Shown piece after piece: positions 36,301-46,368 of a DNA stretch of 64,000 nt; within the stretch, counting starts at the first letter, position 1, and the number at the start of each line of letters is the position of its first letter. Source of the DNA: Desulfovibrio sp. JC022 (GTDB lineage: Bacteria; Desulfobacterota; Desulfovibrionia; Desulfovibrionales; Desulfovibrionaceae); NCBI RefSeq assembly GCF_010470665.1, contig NZ_VOPZ01000005.1, positions 278,385 through 342,384 of the forward strand, given 5' to 3'. A model generated the notes under the pieces. The model saw only the letters and a program-made list of their open reading frames with translations, was not told where the DNA came from and ran no database searches. The position numbers and the translations under genes are program-made.

Positions 36301-38344
36301 CATGTTCTGAAATATTCCACATGGTTGCAAAACGGGTATTCCAGGCTACAACCTGCCCGTAACCGTCCACAGCAAGAATCCCGTCCGCAGAGGATTCAAT
36401 GGTTGCGGTTAAAAGCGAAACCGACCGCTCGATTTCTTCCTTGGAGCGACGCTTATCAGTCACATCGCTCAAAGTAGCCTGAAGCAGGGGCGTCCCGCTA
36501 ATAATCATCTTGCGGGCACGGACGCTGGCAGAAAACTCTTCCCCGTCCAAGCGGCGGCAGACAACATCAAAATCCAGCCCTCCCGCATCTACGGTAGCCC
36601 TGACCCATTCATTGAGCATCACATCGGACGGAACCCCTGCAACCTGATTTGGGGAAATAAGAGTCTCCGGTCGATGGGAAAGCAATTCTTTCTCGGACCC
36701 GCAACGGAACATGGACACTGCTTCAGGATTGGCACTTATAAAATTATAGTTCAAATCCATCAGCAGAATCGCATCACTGGCATTATCAAAAATTGCCCGG
36801 TACTTGATTTCCCTTTCCTTCAGGGCCTCATTCTGCTCCCGCCTCTGCTCCGTAAGATAAAGGCGTTCGAGGGCAAAGCCCACATAAGTGGAAAGAAACA
36901 ACAAGACTTCAAAATCTCTTTCATCAAGGGGTTCATTATCGCTGTAACTCTGGACAGCCATAACCCCGACGACATTCCCCTGAAGCTTCAAAGGAACTCC
37001 AAGCCAGATGCTACATTCCGGTCCGATAAGACCATACTCGCCCTCCCCGCGAAGTTGCATACGGGTTGCGAAATCGCCGAACAGGGGGGCCCCGGTCCTG
37101 ACAACATAGTCTGTCAACCCTACTCCTATCTTCCGGGGAGCCGGAACAGAATCTTTTTCATCAGAAAAATATGGAAAACTTATCATCTCAGTTTCCCGGT
37201 CATAGGCAGCAATATAAAAATTCCGGGCAGACATCAGCTTGTTAACCTGACCCTGCACAATGGAATAAAACTCATCAATACCCGAGACCCGGCTTACAGA
37301 CAGTGCTATCTCGTAAAGAATACTATGTGCCTTTTCCATGCGGCGACGCTGGGCAACTTCTTTGTTCAGGGATTCATTGAGCCGGAACAACTTGCGGTTC
37401 CAGAAGATGATGGTGGCAAGCACAAGAACCAGAAATGCGAAAAGCAATAAAATTTCACTATAATCAACGTTTTGCTCATAACGCACATCAATCCATTTTT
37501 TGCGGATTTCACGATGGGAATCTTCACTGATGGCAGCAAGGGCCTTATTTATAATTGAAAGGGCTTGCGGATAATCCGAGGATACACCAATGCGGTGCTC
37601 AAAATTATACTTGGTTGTGCCGGCAATTTTAAGATTCTCCATTCCCAGCCTGTTCATATTATCAACCACCACTGCAAGGTGGCCCACAAAGGCGTCAACC
37701 TGCCCTTTGGTCAGAAGCAACAGACCGTCCTCCACATCGGAAGTGCCAACCAGTTCAATTTCCGGAAAATTATCCTCTATATAATGATAGCTGGTATATG
37801 ATTGTCCGGCAGCCACCCTTCTGCCATTCAACTGCGAAAGCTCACGGACCGTGTTGTAATTATCCCGGGTAACTATGACCAAAGGAAATGAAACATAAAC
37901 ATCTGTAAAAAGGACCTTCCTACCGACCATTTCCTCACGGCTCAAGGCTGGAATAATATCCAATTCCCTTTTGGTATATCTCTGAAGCACATCAGCCCAC
38001 GAAGAGCTGTGAACAAACTCAAACTTCAAACCGGAAATATCAGAGATCATACTCATGTAATCGGCGATAATCCCTTTGAATTGCCCGTCCTCGTCTATTA
38101 TGGATAATGGCTCCCAATCAACTTCGCTTATGCGAAGCGGTACTTCGCTGCGGATAAAAGCCTTTTCCTCCGGGGTAAGCTTTAAGCTCAGCAGAAAGGA
38201 ATCCGAACCACCGGACTCAAGACTCACATCCTCGGGATTAGCGCAATGTGCAGGATGAACAAGTATGAAAATAAAAAAAAGGACGCCAAAAAAAGATAAA
38301 CGGCTGAACACTTCTCTGCCCGGAATATGAAGACTCAATTTCAC
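33395..38344 (-). CDS. Large hybrid sensor kinase with fused binding-protein domain
   Basis: About 1649 aa. Order from the N-terminus: signal or anchor helix (about 15-35); an SBP_bac_3 amino-acid-binding-type periplasmic domain (about 55-295); a helix with [17 protein letters not shown]; a GAF domain; three PAS domains; HisKA with [20 protein letters not shown]; HATPase with DSGIGLS and GGTGLGLA; a receiver-like segment lacking a clear acceptor; a full receiver with [12 protein letters not shown] and [12 protein letters not shown]; and an Hpt domain with [11 protein letters not shown]. It thus contains a complete phosphorelay ready to pass phosphate to the REC-GGDEF protein encoded 5 bp downstream. 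I favour GTG 38344 with GAGG 5 nt upstream; TTG 38338 is possible. Confidence 0.9.
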   Translation of the reverse strand: MKLSLHIPGREVFSRLSFFGVLFFIFILVHPAHCANPEDVSLESGGSDSFLLSLKLTPEEKAFIRSEVPLRISEVDWEPLSIIDEDGQFKGIIADYMSMISDISGLKFEFVHSSSWADVLQRYTKRELDIIPALSREEMVGRKVLFTDVYVSFPLVIVTRDNYNTVRELSQLNGRRVAAGQSYTSYHYIEDNFPEIELVGTSDVEDGLLLLTKGQVDAFVGHLAVVVDNMNRLGMENLKIAGTTKYNFEHRIGVSSDYPQALSIINKALAAISEDSHREIRKKWIDVRYEQNVDYSEILLLFAFLVLVLATIIFWNRKLFRLNESLNKEVAQRRRMEKAHSILYEIALSVSRVSGIDEFYSIVQGQVNKLMSARNFYIAAYDRETEMISFPYFSDEKDSVPAPRKIGVGLTDYVVRTGAPLFGDFATRMQLRGEGEYGLIGPECSIWLGVPLKLQGNVVGVMAVQSYSDNEPLDERDFEVLLFLSTYVGFALERLYLTEQRREQNEALKEREIKYRAIFDNASDAILLMDLNYNFISANPEAVSMFRCGSEKELLSHRPETLISPNQVAGVPSDVMLNEWVRATVDAGGLDFDVVCRRLDGEEFSASVRARKMIISGTPLLQATLSDVTDKRRSKEEIERSVSLLTATIESSADGILAVDGYGQVVAWNTRFATMWNISEHVLRSGVVSDVFGYIADQMREDSAVVGLWDYSLESESDQIEELILKDGRIIEKYSNPQRVGSDVVGRVWSFRDVTRKRLSEKELQDSYQRLNDIIEFLPDPTIVIDSNGIVLAWNKAVEEVSGVSKEDMIGRGDYEYALPFYGERRPILIDFALRDDLKPLTDRYESLERHSGMLYGEVYTPRVFGGQGAYFWGVAGPLRDHSGKIVGAVECMRNVTERRRVEKELNRARLAAEAATRAKSEFLANMSHEIRTPMNSIIGFGHLMQSADLAPAHRGYLDKMMSSADSLLSIIGDILDFSKIEAGKFVLENVEFKLDRVLEKICNMVEVKAEHKGIDFVVSIAPEVPFTLRGDPLRLEQVLTNLVNNAVKFTDKGEVNLIVSCEENCTGEARIKFIVRDSGIGLSNEEISLLFNSFTQADASTTRKYGGTGLGLAIARSLVELMGGTVSVESQPEVGSSFYFTVQLTAVDKDSVLVLPAEKEGLKALVIESNRLAREFIRTTLEGVGFKVAVDSSAGRALERLAKHAGRDGLGLILLSGKLLDMQVLKVVESIRLIPELGDVPVVLMTPVDIDDSFRREAALMGVDGFVSRPVTRISLHAALLGEFSEGEQEVLQVDEGRAEFEFDLGENRSKILLVEDNELNQQVASRMLEGMGFAVDVAGNGRKALDALAVESYNLIIMDIQMPEMDGLTAAKIIRSDERYRNLPILAMTAHAMPGDREKSLEAGMNEHLTKPIDPDELKKALFRYLDTEGKIYVPDSSDRSGMEDAMHDLPGIDCAKGLRSIGGRKDSYLKVLQGFRARYAGFAGELEFVLAESGVEQALLNIHSLKGVAGNIGAVQLYELCRTLESDLRDKDKNDYEGAFKLFVAELELVLSGLEDINIVSNHDLRESVYDEEKSFNLINKLYIMLSEGDAESGDVLDELRSHFNLERFEEQLAELTRYIENFDFEDGRAILERIADELNITLDKG

Positions 38345-38780
38345 TATCCCCTCGTACGAAACGGTTTGCAATATATTGGGAAAGTAGCACCACTGGGACC
38401 AATGGACAAGGAAGGTCTTATTTTCTTACAAAGAGAGACATTAAAGACTCTAAAGGAGAAATGGAAACATAACACATCACTGGAAACAAAAAATAACACA
38501 AACATAACTCATCATTAAAAAGACTTAGAATATTATGGTTCAAAAAGTTACCAACAATCTCTTTTCTTTCCACGTACAAACAGATACGGTCACATAAAAA
38601 GGTCCGGCATACCGCAGAGGAATATGCCGCAACAACCTATTTTTACAAGGCTTTACGTATGAATACCAAAACAGACTTCTTCTAGATCCCCGGCCCTATT
38701 GGTATAATATTTGTACTAAATTACAACAAGATAACTGCCGTCAATTTACGGCCCCAACCCCAGCCAAGCAGGGAAGTCAT
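38345..38780. other. Divergent spacer with an extended -10 promoter
   Basis: 436 bp between the large kinase and the sigma-54 activator gene. No coding region is seen. It contains a CGGCATA/TATGCCG inverted repeat near 38606-38630 and an extended -10 candidate at 38700-38708. Confidence 0.5.
38700..38708 (+). promoter_or_regulatory. Extended -10 promoter candidate for the activator gene
   Basis: TGGTATAAT is a perfect -10 hexamer with the TGN extension, 72 bp before the start of the sigma-54 activator gene. No good -35 box is seen, which is tolerated with an extended -10. Confidence 0.5.
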
Positions 38781-40403
38781 ATGGTTGAAAACAAAAAGTA
38801 TAAACTTCTGTTTAAGGACCGCATCGGGATTGTCTTCGACATCACCAGACTCATGATGGCGCACAAGCTGAACATAATCAGCATGGAAGTTGAACAAAAA
38901 GAAGGCTTTGCCCAGATTTCAGTTGAAATTGAAGGAGGACATTCTCTTGATACTGAAGAAATGCTGGCTCTGTTTTCAACCCTGCCCGCCATTGACAGCC
39001 AGACGGAACTCAAACGACTTCCGCAGGAAAAAAGGGAGAAATGGTTCCGCACCCTTTTTGACGGCATGAGTGAAGGCATTGTTTCCGTTAATTCCAAAGG
39101 TATGATCAACACAGCCAACAGCGTGGCCTGCCGCATTCTGAACACGCCTTACGAGAATCTGGTCAACACCTATGTCGGTGAAATAACGCCGAAAAACAAT
39201 CTGCTTATGGAATGCATGCAAAAACGTATTCCTGTAAACAGGCGGAAATCAGCAGTTACCAGCACTGGGCGGGTTGATTTTTACGGCTCGGCAAAACCTA
39301 TCCATGATTCACAGGGAGGCTTTGTCGGCGCGGTCCTGCTCATGAAAGATTTGCAGGAAGTAAAAGCCATGGTTGATGCGGTGATGACCCCCATTGATTT
39401 TAAATTCGATGACTTTATCGGTGAAAGCCCGGCCATCAAGAACCTGATAACTTTTGCCAAACGCATCGCCGAACTGGATACCATTGTCTCCATCACCGGA
39501 GAAAGCGGCACAGGCAAGGAGCTTTTCGCACGGGCTATCCATTTTGAAAGCGGCAGACCCGGTCCCTTCATTCCCATCAACTGTGCGGCCCTGCCGGAAC
39601 AGCTCATAGAAAGCGAACTTTTCGGATATATTGACGGAGCCTTTACCGGAGCAAAAAAGAAAGGCAAACCCGGCCTTTTCGAAGCCGCCCAGAACGGAAC
39701 CATCTTCCTTGACGAGATCGGTGACATGCCCCCCGGACCGCAGGCAAAAATCCTGCGAGTATTGCAGGAAGGGTGCGTACGCCGCATCGGCGGGGTCGAG
39801 GAGATTCCTGTCAATGCCAGAGTTATTACCGCCACCAACAAGAACCTGAATGATATGGTTGCCGCCGGTGACTTCCGCGAAGACCTATTTTATCGCATCA
39901 ACGTGCTGACCATCCAGATCCCCCCATTGCGGGAAAGAGAGCTCGACATAACACTCATGGCAGGAAAATTCCTCAACCGCTTCAACCGGAAACTGGAAAA
40001 AAAAGAACAGACCATCGACACTTCCGGACTTGAAAAGCTGCTCAGCTACAGCTGGCCGGGCAATGTACGCGAACTACAAAACGTAATTGAACGCGCTTCC
40101 ATCTTCAGCAACTCCAATGAAATTTCTGCGGACTCCATCCACCTTAATTCCAAACAATCCAATTGCGGACAACCGTGCAAGGCAATTCCCGCCACTGTAA
40201 GCACAGGATCTTCTCTTAAAGAAATGGTCGGCAAATATGAAATGAGAATCCTTCTTGAGGCCTTAAATTCTACCCCAAGCATACGTAAGGCCGCAAAAAA
40301 GCTAAGCATCTCACACACAGCTCTGCTCAAAAAAATTGAAAAGCATCAACTGCGCAATGAAAGCAAGGTCCTTCCATGGGAGTCTGGAGCACCGCTCAAC
40401 TAA
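38781..40403 (+). CDS. Sigma-54-dependent activator with ACT and PAS domains (TyrR-like)
   Basis: 540-aa enhancer-binding protein. Residues about 6-75 form an ACT-like domain, usual for amino-acid binding; a PAS domain covers about 90-195. The AAA+ domain has Walker A GESGTGKE (240-247), the sigma-54 contact loop GAFTGA (286-291) and Walker B TIFLDEIGD. A TyrR/Fis-type helix-turn-helix (about 490-530) has SIRKAAKKLSISHTALLKK. Unlike E. coli TyrR, which lacks GAFTGA, this protein should work with sigma-54. A -24/-12 promoter and an upstream palindrome lie before the next gene, ald, so it most likely activates alanine catabolism in response to an amino acid. Confidence 0.92.
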   Translation: MVENKKYKLLFKDRIGIVFDITRLMMAHKLNIISMEVEQKEGFAQISVEIEGGHSLDTEEMLALFSTLPAIDSQTELKRLPQEKREKWFRTLFDGMSEGIVSVNSKGMINTANSVACRILNTPYENLVNTYVGEITPKNNLLMECMQKRIPVNRRKSAVTSTGRVDFYGSAKPIHDSQGGFVGAVLLMKDLQEVKAMVDAVMTPIDFKFDDFIGESPAIKNLITFAKRIAELDTIVSITGESGTGKELFARAIHFESGRPGPFIPINCAALPEQLIESELFGYIDGAFTGAKKKGKPGLFEAAQNGTIFLDEIGDMPPGPQAKILRVLQEGCVRRIGGVEEIPVNARVITATNKNLNDMVAAGDFREDLFYRINVLTIQIPPLRERELDITLMAGKFLNRFNRKLEKKEQTIDTSGLEKLLSYSWPGNVRELQNVIERASIFSNSNEISADSIHLNSKQSNCGQPCKAIPATVSTGSSLKEMVGKYEMRILLEALNSTPSIRKAAKKLSISHTALLKKIEKHQLRNESKVLPWESGAPLN

Positions 40404-40715
40404 TTCGGTCCAAACAAACTGACCGGTCTGTCTAACATCAATGACCGACTAAAGAATACTAATTGCGTCCCTGCAACTCTTGCTAATGAGTGCGAGGACT
40501 TTCTCTTTGGTATCTTTAGTTACCACTTATTTTCCCTTTAGTTTAAACTGATCAATCCTGATTTCAAAAAAAACACCACCGATGGAAACCTTTATTACCA
40601 TCAACCAAAAACTACGCTATTTAAAGATGTTACACCAAACACTACAAAAAATCGGTAACAAACCATACCAATACTCAGTTCTAAATATTCAACTTTAAAA
40701 GCAGGTTATTTTGTG

Positions 40716-40732
40716 AATATTGGCACAATATT
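40716..40732. promoter_or_regulatory. Enhancer-like palindrome upstream of ald
   Basis: AATATTG (40716-40722) and CAATATT (40726-40732) form a perfect inverted repeat with a 3-bp centre, about 90 bp before the -24 box of the ald promoter. Position and symmetry suit a binding site of the adjacent activator, but that assignment is inferred. Confidence 0.5.
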
Positions 40733-40810
40733 TAGTTTTTTCTCTTAAAGTTCCGTTTTCATGGATTTTTAACTTTGATTCAATCATCAATCCAACTCTC
40801 CATGCATTTT

Positions 40811-40827
40811 TTGGCATGCGGATTGCG
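40811..40827 (+). promoter_or_regulatory. Sigma-54 (-24/-12) promoter of ald
   Basis: TTGGCAT-GCGGA-TTGCG matches the consensus TTGGCAC-N5-TTGCW, with the invariant GG and GC exactly 12 bp apart. Transcription would start near 40838, giving a leader of about 85 nt that begins with a small AAGAGT/ACTCTT hairpin (40844-40859). Confidence 0.85.
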
Positions 40828-40923
40828 ATAGGGAAAAACAACCAAGAGTTCAGACTCTTTGTTTTTCAACAGCAGCCTCGTCGTGATTGCGGGGCATAAA
40901 CAAATAAATCAGGAGAGTTGGAA

Positions 40924-42045
40924 ATGAAAGTTGGTATCTTGAAAGAAATCAAATCAGAAGAAAACAGAGTTTCCATGACACCCGCAGGTGTTGAAGTCAT
41001 GATCGCAAACGGTCACGAACTGTGGGTTGAAAAAGCCGCCGGTGTAGGCAGCGGTTTCAGCGATGAAGATTATATTGCAGCCGGTGCCAAGGTCATTGAC
41101 ACCCCTGCTGAAATTTACGCTGAATGCGAAATGGTCATGCACGTTAAAGAACCGCAGGCTTCTGAGTACGACATGGTCCGTGAAGGCCAGATCGTTTTCA
41201 CCTATTTCCACTTTGCTCCTGATGAGCCCCTGACCCGCGCATTCGTTAAAAACAAATCTATTGCCATCGCCTACGAAACCGTTGAAGGCGATAAAGGCGA
41301 CCTGCCCCTGCTCACCCCCATGTCTGAAGTAGCCGGACGTATGTCCGTTCAGGAAGGTGCTAAATACCTCGAACGCTACTACGGTGGACGCGGTATGCTC
41401 ATGGGCGGCGTAACCGGTGTTACTCCCGCAAACGTTGTTGTTATCGGCGGCGGCGTGGTTGGTACCAACGCAGCACAGATGGCCTGCGGTCTAGGCGCCA
41501 AAGTAACTATTCTCGACATGAACCTCGAAAGACTGCGCTACCTCTCTGAAATCATGCCCAAGAACTGCTTCCCCATGATGAGCAGCCCCGCACTTCTGCG
41601 TGAACTGGTTCAGGAAGCTGACGTTGTTGTCGGTGCTGTTCTGGTTGCCGGTGCTAAAGCACCCAAACTGGTTACCCGCGAGATGCTCAAAACCATGAAA
41701 GACGGATCTGTAATCGTTGACGTTGCCATTGACCAGGGCGGTTGCTTTGAAACTTCCAAGCCCACCACCCACGGTGATCCCGTTTACGATGTTGAAGGCG
41801 TTATCCACTACTGCGTTGCCAACATGCCCGGTGCAGTGCCCATGACTTCCACCATGGCCCTGACCAACGCCACCCTGCCCTACGCACTCCAGATCGCCAA
41901 CAAAGGCTGGAAACAGGCAGCTCAGGACAGCAACGCCATTAAGACCGGTCTGAACATGGTCGGCGGCAAGGTTACTTACAAGGGCGTTGCCGAGGCATTC
42001 GACCTTGAGTTCACCCCCGTTGAATCCGTTCTTTACGACAACTAA
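40924..42045 (+). CDS. ald: Alanine dehydrogenase
   Basis: 373-aa cytoplasmic enzyme that oxidatively deaminates L-alanine to pyruvate, ammonia and NADH. The N-terminus MKVGILKEIKSEENRVSMTP, the catalytic region with MHVKEPQ, and the NAD fold VVIGGGVVGTNAAQMA are all typical, and length is standard. A GGAGAG ribosome site selects ATG 40924. Codon use is strongly biased and GC-rich relative to neighbours, which suggests high expression. It is the first gene under the sigma-54 promoter and, with the symporter and racemase downstream, makes an alanine-use pathway. Confidence 0.96.
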   Translation: MKVGILKEIKSEENRVSMTPAGVEVMIANGHELWVEKAAGVGSGFSDEDYIAAGAKVIDTPAEIYAECEMVMHVKEPQASEYDMVREGQIVFTYFHFAPDEPLTRAFVKNKSIAIAYETVEGDKGDLPLLTPMSEVAGRMSVQEGAKYLERYYGGRGMLMGGVTGVTPANVVVIGGGVVGTNAAQMACGLGAKVTILDMNLERLRYLSEIMPKNCFPMMSSPALLRELVQEADVVVGAVLVAGAKAPKLVTREMLKTMKDGSVIVDVAIDQGGCFETSKPTTHGDPVYDVEGVIHYCVANMPGAVPMTSTMALTNATLPYALQIANKGWKQAAQDSNAIKTGLNMVGGKVTYKGVAEAFDLEFTPVESVLYDN

Positions 42046-42130
42046 AAATCACAGAATCTGCTGACAATTCAGATCATTAAGTAACATCAGGAAGACTGTT
42101 GAGAAGGAGTTAGAGATAATTGCTTGAAAT

Positions 42131-42176
42131 CACTGAAGCGGGGCGTAGCTGCATCTACGCCAGCTTCAGTGTTTTT
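42131..42176 (+). terminator. Terminator after ald
   Basis: CACTGAAGC (42131-42139) pairs with GCTTCAGTG (42163-42171), with GGCGTAG/CTACGCC inside, followed by five T residues. It should reduce read-through from ald into the symporter gene. Confidence 0.85.
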
Positions 42177-42288
42177 CAGGACACCCCACAGGAAAAAGAT
42201 TGCGGCCTGCTCGCCGGCGATCTTTACACCACAGATGGAGCTTTCTCGGCAGTCTGGGAGTAACCTGTAAAACTTACAAGGGGATGAT

Positions 42289-43671
42289 ATGGAACTTATG
42301 ACTTTACTGGACGGAATCGTAGGAAAAATCGGGGCCTTTGCTTGGGGACCGCCCATGCTGGTCCTGCTTGTAGGAACCGGAATCTGGCTGACTTTTTCTC
42401 TTCGCGGATTGCAGTTCAGAAAACTGTGGTACGCCCTCTACCTTGCCCTAATCAAACGTAAAGAAGACACTGATGAACCCGGCGACATCACCCACTTTCA
42501 GGCCCTGATGACCGCCCTTTCCGCAACAGTAGGTACCGGTAACATCGCAGGTGTGGCAACCGCCATCGCCGTGGGTGGTCCCGGAGCACTGTTCTGGATG
42601 TGGATGACCGGCCTCGTGGGTATGGCCACCAAATACGCGGAAGCGGTTCTGGCAGTCAAATACCGCGTTGTCGATGAAAACGGCGAAATGAGCGGTGGTC
42701 CCATGTACTACATATCCAAGGGCCTCAACATGCCTTGGCTGGGAACCCTCTTCGCAATCTTCGCATCCATCGCCGCTTTCGGTATCGGCAACATGGTCCA
42801 GTCCAACTCCGTTGCTGACGCTGTTGAAGCAACTTACGGCGTTTCCCCCTACATTACCGGCGGACTGCTGACAGTTCTGACCGCTGCCGTTATTCTCGGC
42901 GGTATCAAAAAGATCGGTAAAGTTACCGGACTGCTCGTCCCTGTTATGATCGTTTTCTACATGTTAGGCGCATCTTACATCATTCTCATTAACATCGCTG
43001 AAGTTCCTGCTGCACTGGCATTCATTGTAGAACAGGCTTTCAACCCCACTGCCGCAGTAGGCGGTTTCGCAGGCTCCACCATCATGCTGGCCGTGCGCAT
43101 GGGTGTTGCCCGCGGTGTATTCTCCAACGAATCAGGTCTCGGTAGTGCTCCTATTGCTGCAGCCGCAGCCCAGACCAAGCAGCCTGTAACTCAGGCTCTG
43201 GTTTCCATGACTCAGACCTTCATCGATACCATCATCGTCTGTACCATGACCGGCCTCGTGCTGATCCTCACCGGAACCTGGTCCAGCGGCGCCACCGGCG
43301 CGGAACTGACCACCATCGGTTTCGGAGCAGGCTTTAGCGGCGGCGAACATGTTGTAACCATCGGCCTTATCCTTTTCGCCTACTCCACCATCCTCGGCTG
43401 GTGCTACTACGGTGAAAAATCAATTGAATACCTGTTCGGTGTAAAAGCAGTACTGCCCTACCGCCTCGTATTCATCTGCTTCGTAGGTGTCGGAGCCATC
43501 GCCAAGCTCAGCTTCGTATGGAACCTTTCCGATACCTTCAACGGTCTCATGGCTATCCCCAACCTGATCGGTCTGCTCATGCTGACCCCGGTTGTTGTGG
43601 CTGAAACCAAGAAGTACTTCGCAAAAGACACAAAAACAGAACCCTCCGCTGCTACTGAAACTGAAAAATAG
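42289..43671 (+). CDS. Alanine:cation symporter (AGCS family)
   Basis: 460-aa inner-membrane sodium-coupled amino acid importer with about 11 helices. The family signatures are [44 protein letters not shown] and [21 protein letters not shown] carriers take up L- and often D-alanine and glycine. A GGGG site precedes the start. Location between ald and alr supports alanine as the substrate; like ald it shows strong codon bias. A terminator lies between ald and this gene, so partial read-through or a separate promoter must drive it. Confidence 0.94.
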   Translation: MELMTLLDGIVGKIGAFAWGPPMLVLLVGTGIWLTFSLRGLQFRKLWYALYLALIKRKEDTDEPGDITHFQALMTALSATVGTGNIAGVATAIAVGGPGALFWMWMTGLVGMATKYAEAVLAVKYRVVDENGEMSGGPMYYISKGLNMPWLGTLFAIFASIAAFGIGNMVQSNSVADAVEATYGVSPYITGGLLTVLTAAVILGGIKKIGKVTGLLVPVMIVFYMLGASYIILINIAEVPAALAFIVEQAFNPTAAVGGFAGSTIMLAVRMGVARGVFSNESGLGSAPIAAAAAQTKQPVTQALVSMTQTFIDTIIVCTMTGLVLILTGTWSSGATGAELTTIGFGAGFSGGEHVVTIGLILFAYSTILGWCYYGEKSIEYLFGVKAVLPYRLVFICFVGVGAIAKLSFVWNLSDTFNGLMAIPNLIGLLMLTPVVVAETKKYFAKDTKTEPSAATETEK

Positions 43672-43713
43672 TTTCGTAGAAGCAAAAGAACATACGGACC
43701 CCACACAGCACCT

Positions 43714-43741
43714 CTTCCGGGCGAATACCACCGCCCGGAAG
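43714..43741 (+). repeat. Inverted repeat between symporter and alr
   Basis: CTTCCGGGCG (43714-43723) and CGCCCGGAAG (43732-43741) form a perfect 10-bp stem with an 8-nt loop. There is no T run, so it may be an RNA-stability or attenuation element rather than a terminator. Confidence 0.6.
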
Positions 43742-43816
43742 GGTGCTAAACAGCCTCTTAAATTCCAAATTCGAGTCTGTACAAACGACCGACTTACAGG
43801 AGCAGTGAGGTAAGCT

Positions 43817-44962
43817 ATGAATAATCCCGCCAGCTTCGCCCCGGTCTGGGCTGAAATAGACCTGAAATCAATCAAACACAATTTCAAGGAAGTGCAACGC
43901 CTTACAAAAAAGCAGTCTAAAATAATGGCTGTGGTGAAAGCGGATGCATACGGACACGGCCTGAACAAGGTAGCAGAATGCCTGAACAATGCCGGTGCTG
44001 ACTATTTTGCAGTAGCAAGACTTAATGAAGCGATCAGCATACGCAATCAGGGCATTGAAAAACCGATTCTGATCCTCGGTTACACTCCCCCGGAAGCAGC
44101 AAAAGAACTGCACAACCACAACATAACCCAAACCGTATTTTCCACTGACTATGGACTGCGGCTGAATGAACAGGCCCGGACCTGCGGAAAGATAAAAATA
44201 CACATTAAAATTGATACCGGTATGGGCCGTCTGGGTCTTGTTCAAGAGACCATGAACGGCATGCTGCCGGAATCAGTGGCAGTAATACACCAGCTCCCCC
44301 ATCTGGAAACAGAAGGAATTTTCACCCACTTCGCAGCCAGCGACGAAGCGGACAAAACAAGCGCGCTCAGCCAATTGAGACAATTCAAGAACATCCTTGC
44401 GGACATTGAACAAAGGGGAATCCGCATCCCCATCAAACATGCTGCCAACAGTGCGGCGATTATTGATCTCCCGGAATCATACCTGGATATGGTCCGCCCC
44501 GGTATAATGCTTTACGGCCTCTACCCGTCAAGTGGAGTGCACCAGATCAATGCCGACCTGAAGCCGGCTATGCAGATCAAAGCCCGCATCGCACAAATCA
44601 AGGATGTCCCTGCTGGATTCAGGATCAGCTACGGCCATACATACACGACTCCCACCGCTACAAAGCTGGCCACAATCCCCCTCGGTTACGCAGATGGATA
44701 CAGAAGACAGCTCTCATCCGCCGGCAAAGTGCTGGTCCACGGCAAACAGGCCCAGATAGTAGGCCGGGTCTGCATGGATCAAAGCGTCATAGATGTTGGG
44801 AAAATCAAGGAAGTGCAGGCCGGGGATGAAGTGGTCATCATAGGACGGCAGGATAATGCGGAACTTTCAGCAGAAAGAATGGCCTGCGAACTGGGAACCA
44901 TTAATTACGAGATTGTTTCCACCCTCATGGCCAGAGTTCCCAGAGTGTACAAGAATATTTAA
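43817..44962 (+). CDS. alr: Alanine racemase
   Basis: 381-aa PLP enzyme that interconverts L- and D-alanine. The PLP lysine is in AVVKADAYGHG, the GMGRLG and HAANSAA motifs of the barrel are present, and the C-terminal domain has the catalytic Tyr region ISYGHTYT and VGRVCMDQSVIDV. A GAGGTAAG site precedes the start. In this cluster it would turn imported D-alanine into the substrate of Ald, as well as supply D-alanine for peptidoglycan. Confidence 0.95.
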   Translation: MNNPASFAPVWAEIDLKSIKHNFKEVQRLTKKQSKIMAVVKADAYGHGLNKVAECLNNAGADYFAVARLNEAISIRNQGIEKPILILGYTPPEAAKELHNHNITQTVFSTDYGLRLNEQARTCGKIKIHIKIDTGMGRLGLVQETMNGMLPESVAVIHQLPHLETEGIFTHFAASDEADKTSALSQLRQFKNILADIEQRGIRIPIKHAANSAAIIDLPESYLDMVRPGIMLYGLYPSSGVHQINADLKPAMQIKARIAQIKDVPAGFRISYGHTYTTPTATKLATIPLGYADGYRRQLSSAGKVLVHGKQAQIVGRVCMDQSVIDVGKIKEVQAGDEVVIIGRQDNAELSAERMACELGTINYEIVSTLMARVPRVYKNI

Positions 44963-45460
44963 AATTTTCATAAATTTCTGACCGCAGCCCGCAAAAGCGC
45001 ATTCCCTCAAGCTTAAATGCGTACTGTTTCCGGCGACCACTGCCGGAAACAAAAGGCTTTGCTCAGAATACAGCTCTCCGGACTTATTGCACATTTCCAA
45101 ACCGCATTATGGAAATATGCTCCCAGCCCCAAGAGAGCCATGGAAGTCCATGAAAATGGATATTGCCCGACGGCAGGAGATTCGCCTGAATTCTCTGCCG
45201 GACATGACCCAAGAGACCGCCCGAGAGACATGCAATCCCATGCATGGCAACGGGGAACGGAGGTACTTATCAAGGCAAAAAGAAATAAACCGAAACCAGA
45301 AATTTCCGGTCAGCTCCATGGCTAGACAGAGCAATGCTGCCGGAAATATGCCGTTCAACTCTGGCGGCAAACGAATTCTTAAGCTGAAAGTAAAAACAGA
45401 GTTAATGGATTCTTACCCGAACAATGTTGTTTGGGACCATGGCAAAGGTGTGCATTAGTA
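44963..45460. other. Intergenic region with an inverted repeat
   Basis: About 500 bp after alr without a supported gene; overlapping open frames on both strands have no signal or similarity. GTTTCCGGC (45026-45034) and GCCGGAAAC (45042-45050) form a perfect 9-bp inverted repeat with a 7-bp centre. Confidence 0.5.
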
Positions 45461-45497
45461 AAGCCCAGCCCCGGTTTACCGGGGCTGGGCTATTTTT
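45461..45497. terminator. Strong bidirectional terminator
   Basis: AGCCCAGCCCCGG pairs with CCGGGGCTGGGCT around a 4-nt loop, with T-rich flanks on both sides. It ends the pot operon on the minus strand and blocks transcription from the alr side. Confidence 0.9.
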
Positions 45498-45513
45498 ATG
45501 GGCAATGCTTATT

Positions 45514-46368
45514 CTACTCTTCCCGTTTGGAAAAATACAAATTACAAAGAGCCAAAAGCGATGTGCCCACAATGAGCAGCAGCGAAACCGCATTGATCAC
45601 CGGGGTGCTGCCGTCGCGAACCTGCAAATAGAGATTGATGGGCAGGGTCGGTTCAGAACCGACCAGAAAGAGGGTGGTGTTGAAGTTCTCAAAACTCATC
45701 AGGAAAGCCACTGCCCCGGCTCCGATAATGGCGGGGCGCAGGAACTTCAGGGTGATGTGCCAGATTACACCCAGCTGAGTCGCACCGAGATTCAAGGCCG
45801 CCTCTTCAAGGGAGTGGTCGAATTTGCGCAACCTTGCAGAAACCACAAGGGTCACAAAAGTAGTGATGAACGAAAACTGCCCCATTACCACCAGCCAGAA
45901 ACTGGGCCGAAATACTTCAAAATCAAGTCCAAAATTATCTTCAAAATACATTCCGGCAGTATTGGAAGCCAGCAACAAAGAAATGCCGAGGATTACGCCG
46001 GGAATGACCAGAGGGGCCAGCATCAAAAAGTACAACAATCCCTTGAAACGGAACTCTTCCTTCTCAAAAAGAAAACTGGCACAGGTCCCAACGATGACGC
46101 TTAAGATGGACACAAAAAACGCAGTCTGAAAGCTGGTCACAATGGAGCGCAGGTTCTGGTCATCGTGAAAAATCCCGATCCGCTCCGGACCGCTGGAAAG
46201 GAACCAGTCCAAGGTAAATCCTTTCCACGGCAGGGATGGAAAATCGGAATTGTTGAAGGCCAGCACGCAGGTCACAACCAACGGGGCAAACAGAAATACA
46301 AAATACAAAATGATGAAACAATTGAATGACCAATTGTATGCTTTGCTGCGCGGCAGGGAACGAATCAT
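45514..46368 (-). CDS. potC: Spermidine/putrescine ABC permease PotC
   Basis: 284-aa inner-membrane permease with six helices. The binding-protein-dependent transport loop motif is seen as SLEEAALNLGATQLGVIWHITLKFLRP (EAA loop, about residue 180). It pairs with PotB in the importer. The start overlaps the potB stop by 4 bp (ATGA arrangement), so the two are translationally coupled. It is the last gene of potDABC, ahead of the strong terminator at 45461. Confidence 0.9.
   Translation of the reverse strand: MIRSLPRSKAYNWSFNCFIILYFVFLFAPLVVTCVLAFNNSDFPSLPWKGFTLDWFLSSGPERIGIFHDDQNLRSIVTSFQTAFFVSILSVIVGTCASFLFEKEEFRFKGLLYFLMLAPLVIPGVILGISLLLASNTAGMYFEDNFGLDFEVFRPSFWLVVMGQFSFITTFVTLVVSARLRKFDHSLEEAALNLGATQLGVIWHITLKFLRPAIIGAGAVAFLMSFENFNTTLFLVGSEPTLPINLYLQVRDGSTPVINAVSLLLIVGTSLLALCNLYFSKREE

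Larger units (their letters stand above)
40404..40923. other. ald regulatory region
   Basis: 520 bp between the activator gene and ald. Beyond the palindrome at 40716, the -24/-12 promoter at 40811 and the leader hairpin at 40844 it is AT-rich and holds no supported gene. Confidence 0.6.

Noticed and set aside
40721-40735. TTGGCAC at the ald enhancer palindrome as a second sigma-54 promoter
   Set aside because: No GC at the -12 position; the sequence is better explained as part of the palindrome.
45017-45458. Overlapping open frames after alr on both strands
   Set aside because: No ribosome site, no hydrophobic or domain pattern, and mutually exclusive frames.
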